NCBI GenBank assembly: GCA_004791255.1 | Contig: SRUQ01000006.1 | Span: 371,371-435,370 of the forward strand | DNA from: a bacterium M00.F.Ca.ET.205.01.1.1 | GTDB lineage: Bacteria > Pseudomonadota > Alphaproteobacteria > Rhizobiales > Rhizobiaceae | DNA length: 64,000 nt | Reading direction: 5' to 3' | Part shown: positions 9,445 to 16,526 of the stretch, piece after piece | Layout: each line of letters begins with the position of its first letter | How positions within the stretch are numbered: position 1 is the stretch's first letter | Position numbers and translations under genes: made by a program | Notes under the pieces: generated by a model | Databases searched by the model: none | Told to the model about the DNA's origin: nothing | The model's input: only the letters and a program-made list of their open reading frames with translations

Positions 9445-9882
9445 ACTGACTTGGCTCCCCTGGAACGTCGCCCTTACGGACGCGTTCCTTTTCGTATTTC
9501 CCCTAGTCGTAAAGTTTCGAGCCCGGATTGCAACGTGATTTTTTGATCGCCGCCAGCGTCTCCGATGCACGCCTTTCCGATCGTCTGTTTTTTGCTCCCA
9601 ATCCCTGGACTATCGCGGACCCTATCATTGGCACAACGCAATGTCTTTGACGATTCCGACGCATCATGCGCTTCGTTTCGAAGAAATCACCGTCAAAATT
9701 GAGTGAAGAGACGAATCGTTGCGTTCCTGACTTGGTTCATTTTTCTGACATGTTTGTTTCCCCAGAGGCAGGATTCCTGCCACGCATCCATTTGGGAAGG
9801 CACGCGAACAGATAGCGGTCCCGCGATCAAAACCAGCCATCGGCGCGTCGCCGCCGATGGCGACAGGCCCCTGCTTCAGGGA
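9445..9882. other. Intergenic region between livH and ectC
   Basis: 438 bases with no convincing gene. It should hold the liv operon promoter (minus strand, right half), though I see no clear -35/-10 pair. The ectC terminator hairpin lies at its left-facing end near 9836-9861. Open frames on the plus strand here are antisense to ectC. Confidence 0.5.
9829..9861 (-). terminator. Hairpin terminator after ectC-like gene
   Basis: A 10-bp perfect stem (GCCATCGGCG at 9836-9845 with its complement at 9852-9861) and a 6-base loop lie 21 bases beyond the ectC stop. On the minus strand a TTTT run follows. Confidence 0.6.
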
Positions 9883-10269
9883 TCAGTAGGCGGACCCGCC
9901 AGTCTCGCTCAGCGCATGCCGTTCCGTGCCGTTCAGGGGAGGATTGAAGACGCTGACCAGAACCATGTCGCGCGCGGCGTCTGCACGCAGATAATGCTCG
10001 TCATGTTCGTCGAGCACATAGATCGTGCCGGGTTCTATGCGATGCACCGCGCCGGTCATATCCTCGACCTCTCCGGTCCCGGCGATGCAGTAGCAGGCCT
10101 CGAAATGCCGTCGATACTGGAGGCGTGATTCGCTGCCGGCGCGCACCACGGTATGGCACACGGTGAAGCCCATGCCGTCACGCTGTGTCAGCAGGCGGTG
10201 ACTGGTCCCATTGCCCCAGTCGACGAAGAAGTCAGATTTTTCTACATCAGCCAATTGTCTGGTGAACAT
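9883..10269 (-). CDS. ectC: Orphan L-ectoine synthase homologue (EctC)
   Basis: Cupin-fold enzyme of the EctC family, which closes N-gamma-acetyl-2,4-diaminobutyrate to the compatible solute ectoine. The length of 128 residues is normal. Family motifs are present: DGMGFTVCHT, RRHFEACYCIAGTGEVED, IEPGTIYVLDEHDEHYLRA and VFNPPLNGTE. The residues known as metal ligands in characterised EctC map to Glu57, Tyr84 and His92. No ectA, ectB or ectD is nearby, so it cannot make ectoine from aspartate semialdehyde by neighbouring genes alone. It is divergent from a LysR gene and close to the hydroxyproline operon. It may act on imported precursor or have another substrate; that is inference. GGGAAG precedes the ATG. 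Confidence 0.85.
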   Translation of the reverse strand: MFTRQLADVEKSDFFVDWGNGTSHRLLTQRDGMGFTVCHTVVRAGSESRLQYRRHFEACYCIAGTGEVEDMTGAVHRIEPGTIYVLDEHDEHYLRADAARDMVLVSVFNPPLNGTERHALSETGGSAY

Positions 10270-10399
10270 TTTTCTTCCCTGTAGGCGTGATCAAAGCCGA
10301 AGATACCGGCTGGATCGTTGATCCGCGTATAGAAATGCCGCCTGGAAAGCCGGTTTTCAAATGATTGCTTCTCACCATTTCTGTTAGTAAAATTTACAC

Positions 10400-11311
10400 A
10401 TGGACTACATCCCGCTGAATGCCATCCGCGCTTTCGAGGCCGCTTCGCGCCGGCTGAGTTTTTCGGCTGCAGCGGAAGAACTGCATGTGACCCATCCGGC
10501 CGTCAGCCATCAGATCAGGCGCCTGGAGGAATGGCTGGGCGTACCCCTGTTCCACCGCGACGCACGCAAGGTACGGCTGACGGATGCCGGCGTGATCCTG
10601 CAGGCGTCGGCGAGCGGCGCGCTCGCCGAACTTGGCGCCACATGCCGGCGCATCCGCCGCAATGCAGCGTCGGCGACGCTGTCCGTGGGCTGCATTCCCT
10701 CCATCGCCAGCCGCTGGCTGGTGCCGAGGCTGCCGGACTTCACCGCCGCCCATCCCGAAATCGGCATGAGGGTCGCCTATGCCAAGGCTGACGATAGGCT
10801 CAGAGACGGCGAGAACGACGTGCTGATCACGCTTGGAGCCGACCCGACGCCTGGCGTCACCAGCCTCAAGCTGTTTTCACGCCTCAACCGACCGGTTTGC
10901 AGCCCCTATTATTGCGCCGGCAGGGACCAGCTTCGGACGCCTGCGGGGATCGCCGGGGCGGACCTGCTGCATGACGAGAACCGCGAGGGCTGGCGCGAGT
11001 GGTTTTCCGAGGCCGGACTGCCTGATGTCGACGTCGGCAACGGCCCCGTCTTCGCCGACTTCAACATCCTTGCCACGGCGGTCATCGCCGGCCACGGCGT
11101 GGCACTTTGCCCCGTCGACGTTTTTCGCGACGAGTTGAAGCGCGGCGACCTCGTCGTTCTGTCCGATGTGTCGACCAACCGCGACAAGGGTTATTTCCTG
11201 ACGATGGCGGCGGACGCCTCACCCGCCGCGCGCACCTTCGCCGACTGGTTTCACCAGGCGGTGGCCGTCGACCTCGGCGCGGAAGATCAGCAGCGCGCCG
11301 CTATCACTTGA
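10400..11311 (+). CDS. LysR-family transcriptional regulator (GcvA-like)
   Basis: DNA-binding regulator of 303 residues with an N-terminal winged helix (PLNAIRAFEAASRRLSFSAAAEELHVTHPAVSHQIRRLEEWLGVPLF) and a periplasmic-binding-like effector domain; the sequence style is that of the GcvA group. It is divergent from ectC across 130 bases and convergent with the hydroxyproline epimerase gene, their 3' ends overlapping by 8 bases. Divergent arrangement suggests it regulates ectC and itself. The short symmetry ATTT-N9-AAAT just before the start could be part of a binding site but is weak. Confidence 0.92.
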   Translation: MDYIPLNAIRAFEAASRRLSFSAAAEELHVTHPAVSHQIRRLEEWLGVPLFHRDARKVRLTDAGVILQASASGALAELGATCRRIRRNAASATLSVGCIPSIASRWLVPRLPDFTAAHPEIGMRVAYAKADDRLRDGENDVLITLGADPTPGVTSLKLFSRLNRPVCSPYYCAGRDQLRTPAGIAGADLLHDENREGWREWFSEAGLPDVDVGNGPVFADFNILATAVIAGHGVALCPVDVFRDELKRGDLVVLSDVSTNRDKGYFLTMAADASPAARTFADWFHQAVAVDLGAEDQQRAAIT

Positions 11312-12305
11312 CGACAAAGCCATGCGCGAACGGATCGCGGTCGTCGATGAAGATCGTGTTCAGTCCGGTCATCCGGGCCCAGCCGCCGATCGAAGGGATG
11401 ATCGCCGGTTTGCCGGCGACGCTGACGTCCTTTTCGACCTTGCCCTTGAACAGCGAACCGATGATCGATTCATGCACGAAGGCGTCGCCGGCCTTCAGCT
11501 TGCCCTTGGCGTGAAGCTGCGCCATCCGCGCCGAGGTGCCGGTGCCGCAGGGCGAACGGTCGATCGCCTTGTCGCCATAGAAAACCGCATTGCGGGCATC
11601 CGCCCCGTCTACGGTGGGCTTGCCGGTCCACAACATGTGCGACAGCCTGTTGATCCCTGGATTTTCCGGATGCACGAAAGAGTACTTCTCGTTGAGCCGC
11701 TGCCGCACCACGGGGCTCCAGGCGATGAGATCGCCGGCCGAATAATCCGCCATGTCGCGATAATTCGCCTGCGGCTCGACGATGGCGTAGAAATTGCCGC
11801 CATAGGCGACGTCGACGGTGATTTCGCCAAGCCCGGGGCATTCGACCGTCAGGCCTTCCGCATGGAGGAAAGACGGCACATTGGTGATGCGCACTTCCTC
11901 GACATACTCGCCGACCTGCTTGTACTCGGCGATGACCAGCCCCGCCGGCGTGTCGAGCCTCAGTACACCAGGCGTCTTCGGCTTGATCAGCCCGTGCTCG
12001 ATGGCCATTGTCACCGTGCCGATGGTGCCGTGGCCGCACATCGGCAGGCAGCCTGATGTTTCGATGAACAGGATGGCGATGTCGCAGTCGTCGCGCGTCG
12101 GCGGATAGAGGATCGAGCCCGACATCACGTCGTGGCCGCGCGGTTCGAACATCAGCCCGGTGCGGATCCAGTCATATTCGGCGAGGAAATGCGCCCGCTG
12201 CTCCATCATCGTCGAACCCTGAAGCAACGGGCCGCCGCCGGCGACCAGCCGCACCGGATTGCCGCAAGTGTGGCCATCGATGCAGAAGAAGGATTTCCTG
12301 GCCAT
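11304..12305 (-). CDS. 4-hydroxyproline 2-epimerase (proline racemase family)
   Basis: Interconverts trans-4-hydroxy-L-proline and cis-4-hydroxy-D-proline, the first step of bacterial hydroxyproline degradation. The 333-residue protein has both catalytic cysteines of the cofactor-free two-base mechanism: Cys90 in MCGHGTIGT and Cys253 in SPCGTGTSAR. The start MARKSFFCIDGHTCGNPVRLV at ATG 12305 matches the family; the open frame continues far upstream into the next gene only by chance. It is the last gene of a three-gene minus-strand operon with the FAD dehydrogenase (17 bases upstream) and the deaminase, which together supply the next two steps. Proline racemase is less likely given this context. 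Confidence 0.92.
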   Translation of the reverse strand: MARKSFFCIDGHTCGNPVRLVAGGGPLLQGSTMMEQRAHFLAEYDWIRTGLMFEPRGHDVMSGSILYPPTRDDCDIAILFIETSGCLPMCGHGTIGTVTMAIEHGLIKPKTPGVLRLDTPAGLVIAEYKQVGEYVEEVRITNVPSFLHAEGLTVECPGLGEITVDVAYGGNFYAIVEPQANYRDMADYSAGDLIAWSPVVRQRLNEKYSFVHPENPGINRLSHMLWTGKPTVDGADARNAVFYGDKAIDRSPCGTGTSARMAQLHAKGKLKAGDAFVHESIIGSLFKGKVEKDVSVAGKPAIIPSIGGWARMTGLNTIFIDDRDPFAHGFVVK

Positions 12306-12322
12306 GACGCTCCTCGAAAAAC

Positions 12323-13657
12323 TCAAAACCGTTGTGGGCTGAAGGGGCTGAGATCGACAGACGAAGTCTGCCCCAGGACGAGTTCCCGGATCAACCGCCC
12401 GGTGGCGGCCGACTGGGTCAAGCCCAGGTGGCCGTGGCCGAAGGCATAGACCACCGACTGATGTCCAGGCGCACGACCGATGACGGGCAAGGAATCGGGC
12501 AGTGAGGGGCGGAAACCCATCCATTCGCGCCCGCCGGCCGGATCGAGCCCGGGCAGGAAGCTTTGCGCCTTGCGCAACAGCGCCTTCGACCTGGCATAGT
12601 TGGGCGGCCGCTCGATGCCGCCGAGTTCGACGGCGCCGCCGACGCGCAGGCCGGTGTCCAGCGGCGTGATGACGAAGCCATGGCCTGAGAAGATCAATTG
12701 CCGCCTGACATCGAAAGCGCCCTTCGGCAGCGTCGTGTTGTAGCCGCGCTCGGTTTCGAGCGGAATGCGGTCCCCGAGCTGCCTTGCCAGGAGATGCGAC
12801 CAGGCGCCGGCGGCGATGACCAGTTGGCGCGCCTGTCTCGTCGTGCCGTCGGCGAGCACGATCGTGGCGCCATCCGCACCGGCCTCGACACGTTCGACCC
12901 GCGCCTTCTCGAAGCGCGCGCCCTTGGCCTCGGCATAGGCCCAGACAGCCTTGCCGAGCAGCTTTGGATCGGCGACCGTCTTCCATCCCGGCACGAACGT
13001 GGCCTTGACGAAGCGCGGCGCGAGGCCGGGCTGAAGTGCCGCCATCTCGTCGCCCTCGACATGGCGAAAACCGATGCCGAACCGTTTGCGCGCCGCCCAG
13101 CCGGGCAGCGATGCCTGGAACTCCGCTTCGCTTTCATAGAATTCGAGCGAACCGTCCTCGCGCAGCATCGGCCGCGTGCCGGAGCGATCGAGCAGGTGCA
13201 TCCATTCGGCTTCGGCAAGCTTCATCATGCCGGCTTGCGCGGCAAAGCTCGCCTCGTACTTTTCCGGCGCGCCGGCGCGCCAGAAGCGGATCAGCCAGGG
13301 CAGGAGTTTCGGCAGATAGGCGGGCGGGATGCTGAGCGGCCCAAGCGGATCGGCGAGCCATTTCGGCAATTGCCGGATCATACCCTTGTGCGCCAGCGGC
13401 AGCACGTCGGAGAAGGCGAAGGCGGCGGCGTTGCCGGAACTCGTCTCCTCGCAGATGCCGGTGCGGTCGAAGACCGTGACGCTGCACCCCGCCTCGGCGA
13501 GGAAGGCAGCCGCGCAGATGCCGATGATGCCGCCACCGATGATGGCGATGTCCTGGCGTTCTCCCCGTTCACGCGGAGTTGGTGCCCGCAGGGCGGATAA
13601 GGGGCGGCGCCCCTCCTGTGTCGTAGAATTTCCCTGCACGTCGGCACTGCCCTTCAT
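12323..13657 (-). CDS. FAD-dependent D-hydroxyproline dehydrogenase (DadA-like)
   Basis: DAO-family flavoprotein expected to oxidise cis-4-hydroxy-D-proline to 1-pyrroline-4-hydroxy-2-carboxylate. The dinucleotide-binding motif DIAIIGGGIIGICAAAFLAEAG and the C-terminal FGHGHLGLTQSAATGRLI are clear. The protein is 444 residues including about 36 residues before the FAD motif. That leader (SALRAPTPRERGER) is encoded by a sequence resembling the rhizobial intergenic repeat at 13558-13617, so the gene seems to have taken up a repeat at its 5' end. No start closer to the FAD motif is visible. It is flanked by epimerase and deaminase genes on the same strand. Confidence 0.85.
   Translation of the reverse strand: MKGSADVQGNSTTQEGRRPLSALRAPTPRERGERQDIAIIGGGIIGICAAAFLAEAGCSVTVFDRTGICEETSSGNAAAFAFSDVLPLAHKGMIRQLPKWLADPLGPLSIPPAYLPKLLPWLIRFWRAGAPEKYEASFAAQAGMMKLAEAEWMHLLDRSGTRPMLREDGSLEFYESEAEFQASLPGWAARKRFGIGFRHVEGDEMAALQPGLAPRFVKATFVPGWKTVADPKLLGKAVWAYAEAKGARFEKARVERVEAGADGATIVLADGTTRQARQLVIAAGAWSHLLARQLGDRIPLETERGYNTTLPKGAFDVRRQLIFSGHGFVITPLDTGLRVGGAVELGGIERPPNYARSKALLRKAQSFLPGLDPAGGREWMGFRPSLPDSLPVIGRAPGHQSVVYAFGHGHLGLTQSAATGRLIRELVLGQTSSVDLSPFSPQRF
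13558..13617. repeat. Rhizobial intergenic-type repeat inside a coding start
   Basis: The stretch starting GTTCTCCCCGTTCACGCGG and running through GTGCCCGCAGGGCGGATAAG to GGGGCGGCGCC resembles the short dispersed palindromic repeats usual between rhizobial genes. Here it is translated as the leader of the FAD dehydrogenase. Recognition is from memory of the motif style, not from a database comparison. Confidence 0.5.
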
Positions 13658-13702
13658 CCGATCGCCGCCATCTTCACCCCGAAAATAGGGAGAAGAAAGC
13701 CC

Positions 13703-14596
13703 TCAGAACTGCGGCAGCGTCGGGCGAACCGCCAGCGCGTCCTTGACGATCTTCTCGACCGCCTTGCGGCGCTCGCCCGACAGCGGCTGGCGCGGCATGC
13801 GCACGCGGTCGTTGGTGTTGATGGCGAACACTTCGGCAAGCTTGATGTTCTGCACCAGATAGGTCGAGACGTCGAGATCGAGCAGTGGCCGGAACCAGCG
13901 GTAGATGGCGAGCGCCTCTTCGCGGCGGCCCTGCTTCATCAGCTGGTAGATGGCGACCGTCTCGCGCGGGAACGCGGTGACCAGCCCGGCCACCCAGCCG
14001 ATGGCGCCGACCGACAGTGCCTCGAAGGCGAGATTGTCGACGCCGGTGAACAGATCATAACGCGTGCCCAGGCGGTTGATGATCTCGGTCGAGCGCCGGA
14101 TGTCGTCGGACGATTCCTTGATGGCGACGAAGCGCTTGTCGGATGCCAGTTCCTCCATCAGGTCGACCGTGACGTCGACGCGGTAGGCGAGCCGGTTGGA
14201 GTAGATCATGACCGGCAGGTCGCCTGCCTCGGCGACGGCGCGAAGTGCCGCGACCGTTTCTTCCGGATTGGTGTGGTAGATCGGGCTCGGCACCACCATC
14301 AGGCCGTTGGCGCCTTCCTTGGCGGCGCGCTTGGCGATGCTCGTCGCCTCGCGGGTCCCTGCCTCATTGACCGTCAGCAGCACCGGCTTCTTGCCGGCGA
14401 CCTTCTGCGCCGCCTTCAGCACCTCGATCTTCTCGTCGGGCGATAGCATCGGCCCTTCGCCGAGCGATCCGCAGACGATGATGCCGTCACAGCCGGCCTC
14501 CATCTGCAGGCCATAGCAGCGCTCCATCTCGGCATGGTCGAGGCGGTCGTCTTCGGTGAATTTGGTCGTGACGGCGGGGAAAACTCCGGTCCACAT
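13703..14596 (-). CDS. DapA-family 1-pyrroline-4-hydroxy-2-carboxylate deaminase
   Basis: Aldolase-class (beta/alpha)8 enzyme of the DapA family. In hydroxyproline clusters this protein deaminates 1-pyrroline-4-hydroxy-2-carboxylate to 2-oxoglutarate semialdehyde. It is 297 residues long, with GVFPAVTTKFTEDDRLD at the start, CGSLGEGPMLSPDEK in place of the DapA GTTGE loop, and the Schiff-base lysine in FVAIKESSDDIRR. I prefer ATG 14596, 8 bases after GGAG; another ATG two codons upstream would be too close to it. It is the first gene of the operon and faces a divergent GntR gene across two ATATAT palindromes. The semialdehyde dehydrogenase of the last step is not next to it. Confidence 0.85.
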   Translation of the reverse strand: MWTGVFPAVTTKFTEDDRLDHAEMERCYGLQMEAGCDGIIVCGSLGEGPMLSPDEKIEVLKAAQKVAGKKPVLLTVNEAGTREATSIAKRAAKEGANGLMVVPSPIYHTNPEETVAALRAVAEAGDLPVMIYSNRLAYRVDVTVDLMEELASDKRFVAIKESSDDIRRSTEIINRLGTRYDLFTGVDNLAFEALSVGAIGWVAGLVTAFPRETVAIYQLMKQGRREEALAIYRWFRPLLDLDVSTYLVQNIKLAEVFAINTNDRVRMPRQPLSGERRKAVEKIVKDALAVRPTLPQF

Positions 14597-14610
14597 GATC
14601 ATCGCTCCAT

Positions 14611-14622
14611 CTGATATATCAG
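14611..14622. promoter_or_regulatory. Candidate GntR operator 1
   Basis: CTGATATATCAG is a perfect 12-bp palindrome 15 bases upstream of the deaminase start, in the space shared with the divergent GntR gene. It contains the same TGATATATCA core as the second site. Confidence 0.6.
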
Positions 14623-14666
14623 CCATATATCTGCTAAGAAACTCGCTGTCAATGCGGAATCTGTTA

Positions 14667-14687
14667 TGATATATTATAGATATATCA
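14667..14687. promoter_or_regulatory. Candidate GntR operator 2
   Basis: Two perfect 8-bp arms, TGATATAT and ATATATCA, are separated by 5 bases and end at the GntR ribosome binding site. Together with the palindrome at 14611-14622 this suggests autoregulation plus control of the hydroxyproline operon. Confidence 0.6.
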
Positions 14688-14698
14688 GGAGAGCGCCT

Positions 14699-15358
14699 TT
14701 GATATCCATGGAAGCAAGCATCGCATCCGAGCCGGCGACGGCCAAAGCCTACCGCGTACTCGAGCATATGATCGTGACGCTGGAGCTGGCGCCGGCGAGT
14801 TTCGTCACCGAGGGCGCGCTGATCGACAGGCTCGGGCTCGGGCGCACGCCGGTGCGCGAGGCGATCCAACGGTTGGCATGGGAAGGGCTGCTGGACGTCA
14901 GGCCACGTGCCGGCATCGCGATAGCCGCGCTGCATCCAGGCGACTGGCTGCGCGTGCTCGACGCCAGGCGCGGCGTCGAGGTGGTGCTGGCGCGCTCGGC
15001 CGCCCGCTTCGTCACCCGCGAGGCGGCCGACCTGTTTCACGAGGCAGCACTTGCCATGCAGAAAGCGGTCATATCAGGCAATGTGCTCGCCTTCATCCAG
15101 GCCGACAAGGCGCTCGACGAAGCGCTGGCGCTCGCCGCCGACAACCCTTTCGCCGCGCGGCTGGCTGCCCCGCTTCAGACCCACAGCCGCCGCTTCTGGT
15201 TCCGCTACAAGTCCGACACCGGGCTCGCCGAATCGGCCGAGCACCATGTCGCGCTGATCCGCTCGATCCTCGACGGCGACGAGGAGGGGGCTGCCAAGGA
15301 CGCCAAGAAGCTCATGGCGCTGCTTCGCGGCCACGCCGAGACGGCGGCCACTCGCTGA
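14699..15358 (+). CDS. GntR-family regulator of hydroxyproline operon
   Basis: FadR-subfamily (FCD domain) regulator: an N-terminal winged helix (YRVLEHMIVTLELAPASFVTEGALIDRLGLGRTPVREAIQRL) is followed by an all-helical effector domain. TTG 14699 has AGGAG 7 bases upstream and gives a 219-residue protein; ATG 14708 three codons later is the alternative but is 16 bases from that site. It is divergent from the deaminase gene, and two TGATATAT-type palindromes lie between, so it probably represses the hydroxyproline operon. The inducer is not known from sequence. Confidence 0.9.
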   Translation: MISMEASIASEPATAKAYRVLEHMIVTLELAPASFVTEGALIDRLGLGRTPVREAIQRLAWEGLLDVRPRAGIAIAALHPGDWLRVLDARRGVEVVLARSAARFVTREAADLFHEAALAMQKAVISGNVLAFIQADKALDEALALAADNPFAARLAAPLQTHSRRFWFRYKSDTGLAESAEHHVALIRSILDGDEEGAAKDAKKLMALLRGHAETAATR

Positions 15359-15388
15359 CCAGAGCAACGTCCGCAATTGCTCCTGGGC

Positions 15389-15706
15389 TCAGCCGCCGGA
15401 CTGCCCGACCGCGGTCGCCAGTGTGTCTTCCCATCCGTCACCGGCCGCCAGGATGCAGGTTTGGCCGTTAACGTCGGTCATCAGGATGGTCCAGGTTCCG
15501 CCGGCCGAGACAAAGACCTCGAAGATGGCTACTTGCCCGGCCACGCCGTAACCCAGCCGCTTCTCCTCGAATGCCGCCGCCAGCCTTGCGACCAGATAGT
15601 CGCGGCCGCCGCAGATCAGTTGCGCCTGCGCGGATGACGCCGACACCGCCATCGCCGCGCCGACCACCGCCAGCTTCATCCATTGATACGAAAATACCCG
15701 TGCCAT
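15389..15706 (-). CDS. Small secreted protein, paralogue A
   Basis: A 105-residue protein with a signal peptide (MARVFSYQWMKLAVVGAAMAVSASSAQAQ) and a small mature domain with two cysteines (LICGG near the N-terminus, GQTCILAAG near the end). The start ATG 15706 has a perfect AGGAGG at 6 bases. The mature C-terminal half (FEVFVSAGGTWTILMTDVNG) matches the protein encoded at 16023-16325 closely, so they are duplicates. The cysteines may form a disulfide in the periplasm. Function is unknown; I do not recognise a named family. Confidence 0.75.
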   Translation of the reverse strand: MARVFSYQWMKLAVVGAAMAVSASSAQAQLICGGRDYLVARLAAAFEEKRLGYGVAGQVAIFEVFVSAGGTWTILMTDVNGQTCILAAGDGWEDTLATAVGQSGG

Positions 15707-16022
15707 AGGGCACCTCCTTCGCCTTCGCATTCCGGCAAGGGAGGCACATCGGCCGCCTCAGCATGCCGGAACGTTCCAGGCCGGATTCGACGTCATCATC
15801 ACGTCACTCCTTCTGGTTTCCGGTCTGTCATCGGGAACACATGGCTCCCTGGATTCGATATGGTGAGGTCCCGATCCTAAAACAAGCACCCTGTCTGGCC
15901 TGGTCCTGATCAGCACCAAGCCGCGCCGAACCTTGTTCGACGCGGCGAGGAAACAAGCCACCGTACCAAGCGGCTGGCGCTGCTGCGCGGCCCCGCAGAA
16001 AATGGCGATGCGCTGAGCCCGC
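15707..16022. other. Spacer between the two small secreted protein genes
   Basis: 316 bases without a convincing gene. Open frames exist on the minus strand but lack a ribosome binding site and protein-like composition. It should hold the promoter of paralogue A. Confidence 0.4.
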
Positions 16023-16325
16023 TCAGGCGCCCGGCAGGGCCGCCTTGATCGTTGTCCCATCCCAGCCTTCGCCAGCGGACAGGATACAACTCTGGCCCTT
16101 GGTATCGGAGGCCAGAACGGTCCAAGTGCCTTGCTCGGAAACAAAAACCTCAAGGACCACGCCGGAGTTGATCAGGCCGCGCCCGGCTTCGCTCTCATGA
16201 AACGTGTCGCCGAGCGCCTTGACGATGTCGGCGCGTTTGGCGCATTGCCCGGCGGCTTCAGCATGCGCGATACCGGACATTGCCACCCCCGTGCAGAAAA
16301 TCGTTGCGACAGGACGCCATTTCAT
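16023..16325 (-). CDS. Small secreted protein, paralogue B
   Basis: A 100-residue protein with a signal peptide (MKWRPVATIFCTGVAMSGIAHA, cleavage near residue 22) and a mature domain ending LEVFVSEQGTWTVLASDTKG then QSCILSAGEGWD. This is the same pattern as paralogue A (VFVS-x2-GTWT, G-Q-x-C-I-L-x-A-G-x-GW). Both have a cysteine early and one late in the mature part. An AGGAGG precedes ATG 16325. Role unknown; probably periplasmic. Confidence 0.75.
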   Translation of the reverse strand: MKWRPVATIFCTGVAMSGIAHAEAAGQCAKRADIVKALGDTFHESEAGRGLINSGVVLEVFVSEQGTWTVLASDTKGQSCILSAGEGWDGTTIKAALPGA

Positions 16326-16478
16326 CTGACACCTCCTTGCGCCAGACGAGAACCCCGGATGACACCGGCGCTGTTGGATTGGCCTGCACCTTGGCAGGGA
16401 TACAGGCTAAAAGCAGGCTCCAGCCGCTTGGTTCCATCACGTCAGCATTTTGACAGAGAGCTCGACGCCGGGAATCAT

Positions 16479-16505
16479 AAGGCCCGGAGCGTAGCCCCGG
16501 GCCTT
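16479..16505 (-). terminator. Hairpin after mmsA
   Basis: A 9-bp stem (AAGGCCCGG at 16479-16487 with CCGGGCCTT at 16497-16505) lies 22 bases past the mmsA stop. The following T run on the minus strand is weak, so it may need Rho or act as an mRNA end stabiliser. Confidence 0.5.
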
Positions 16506-16526
16506 TCGTGCGATCTGGGATCTAGT

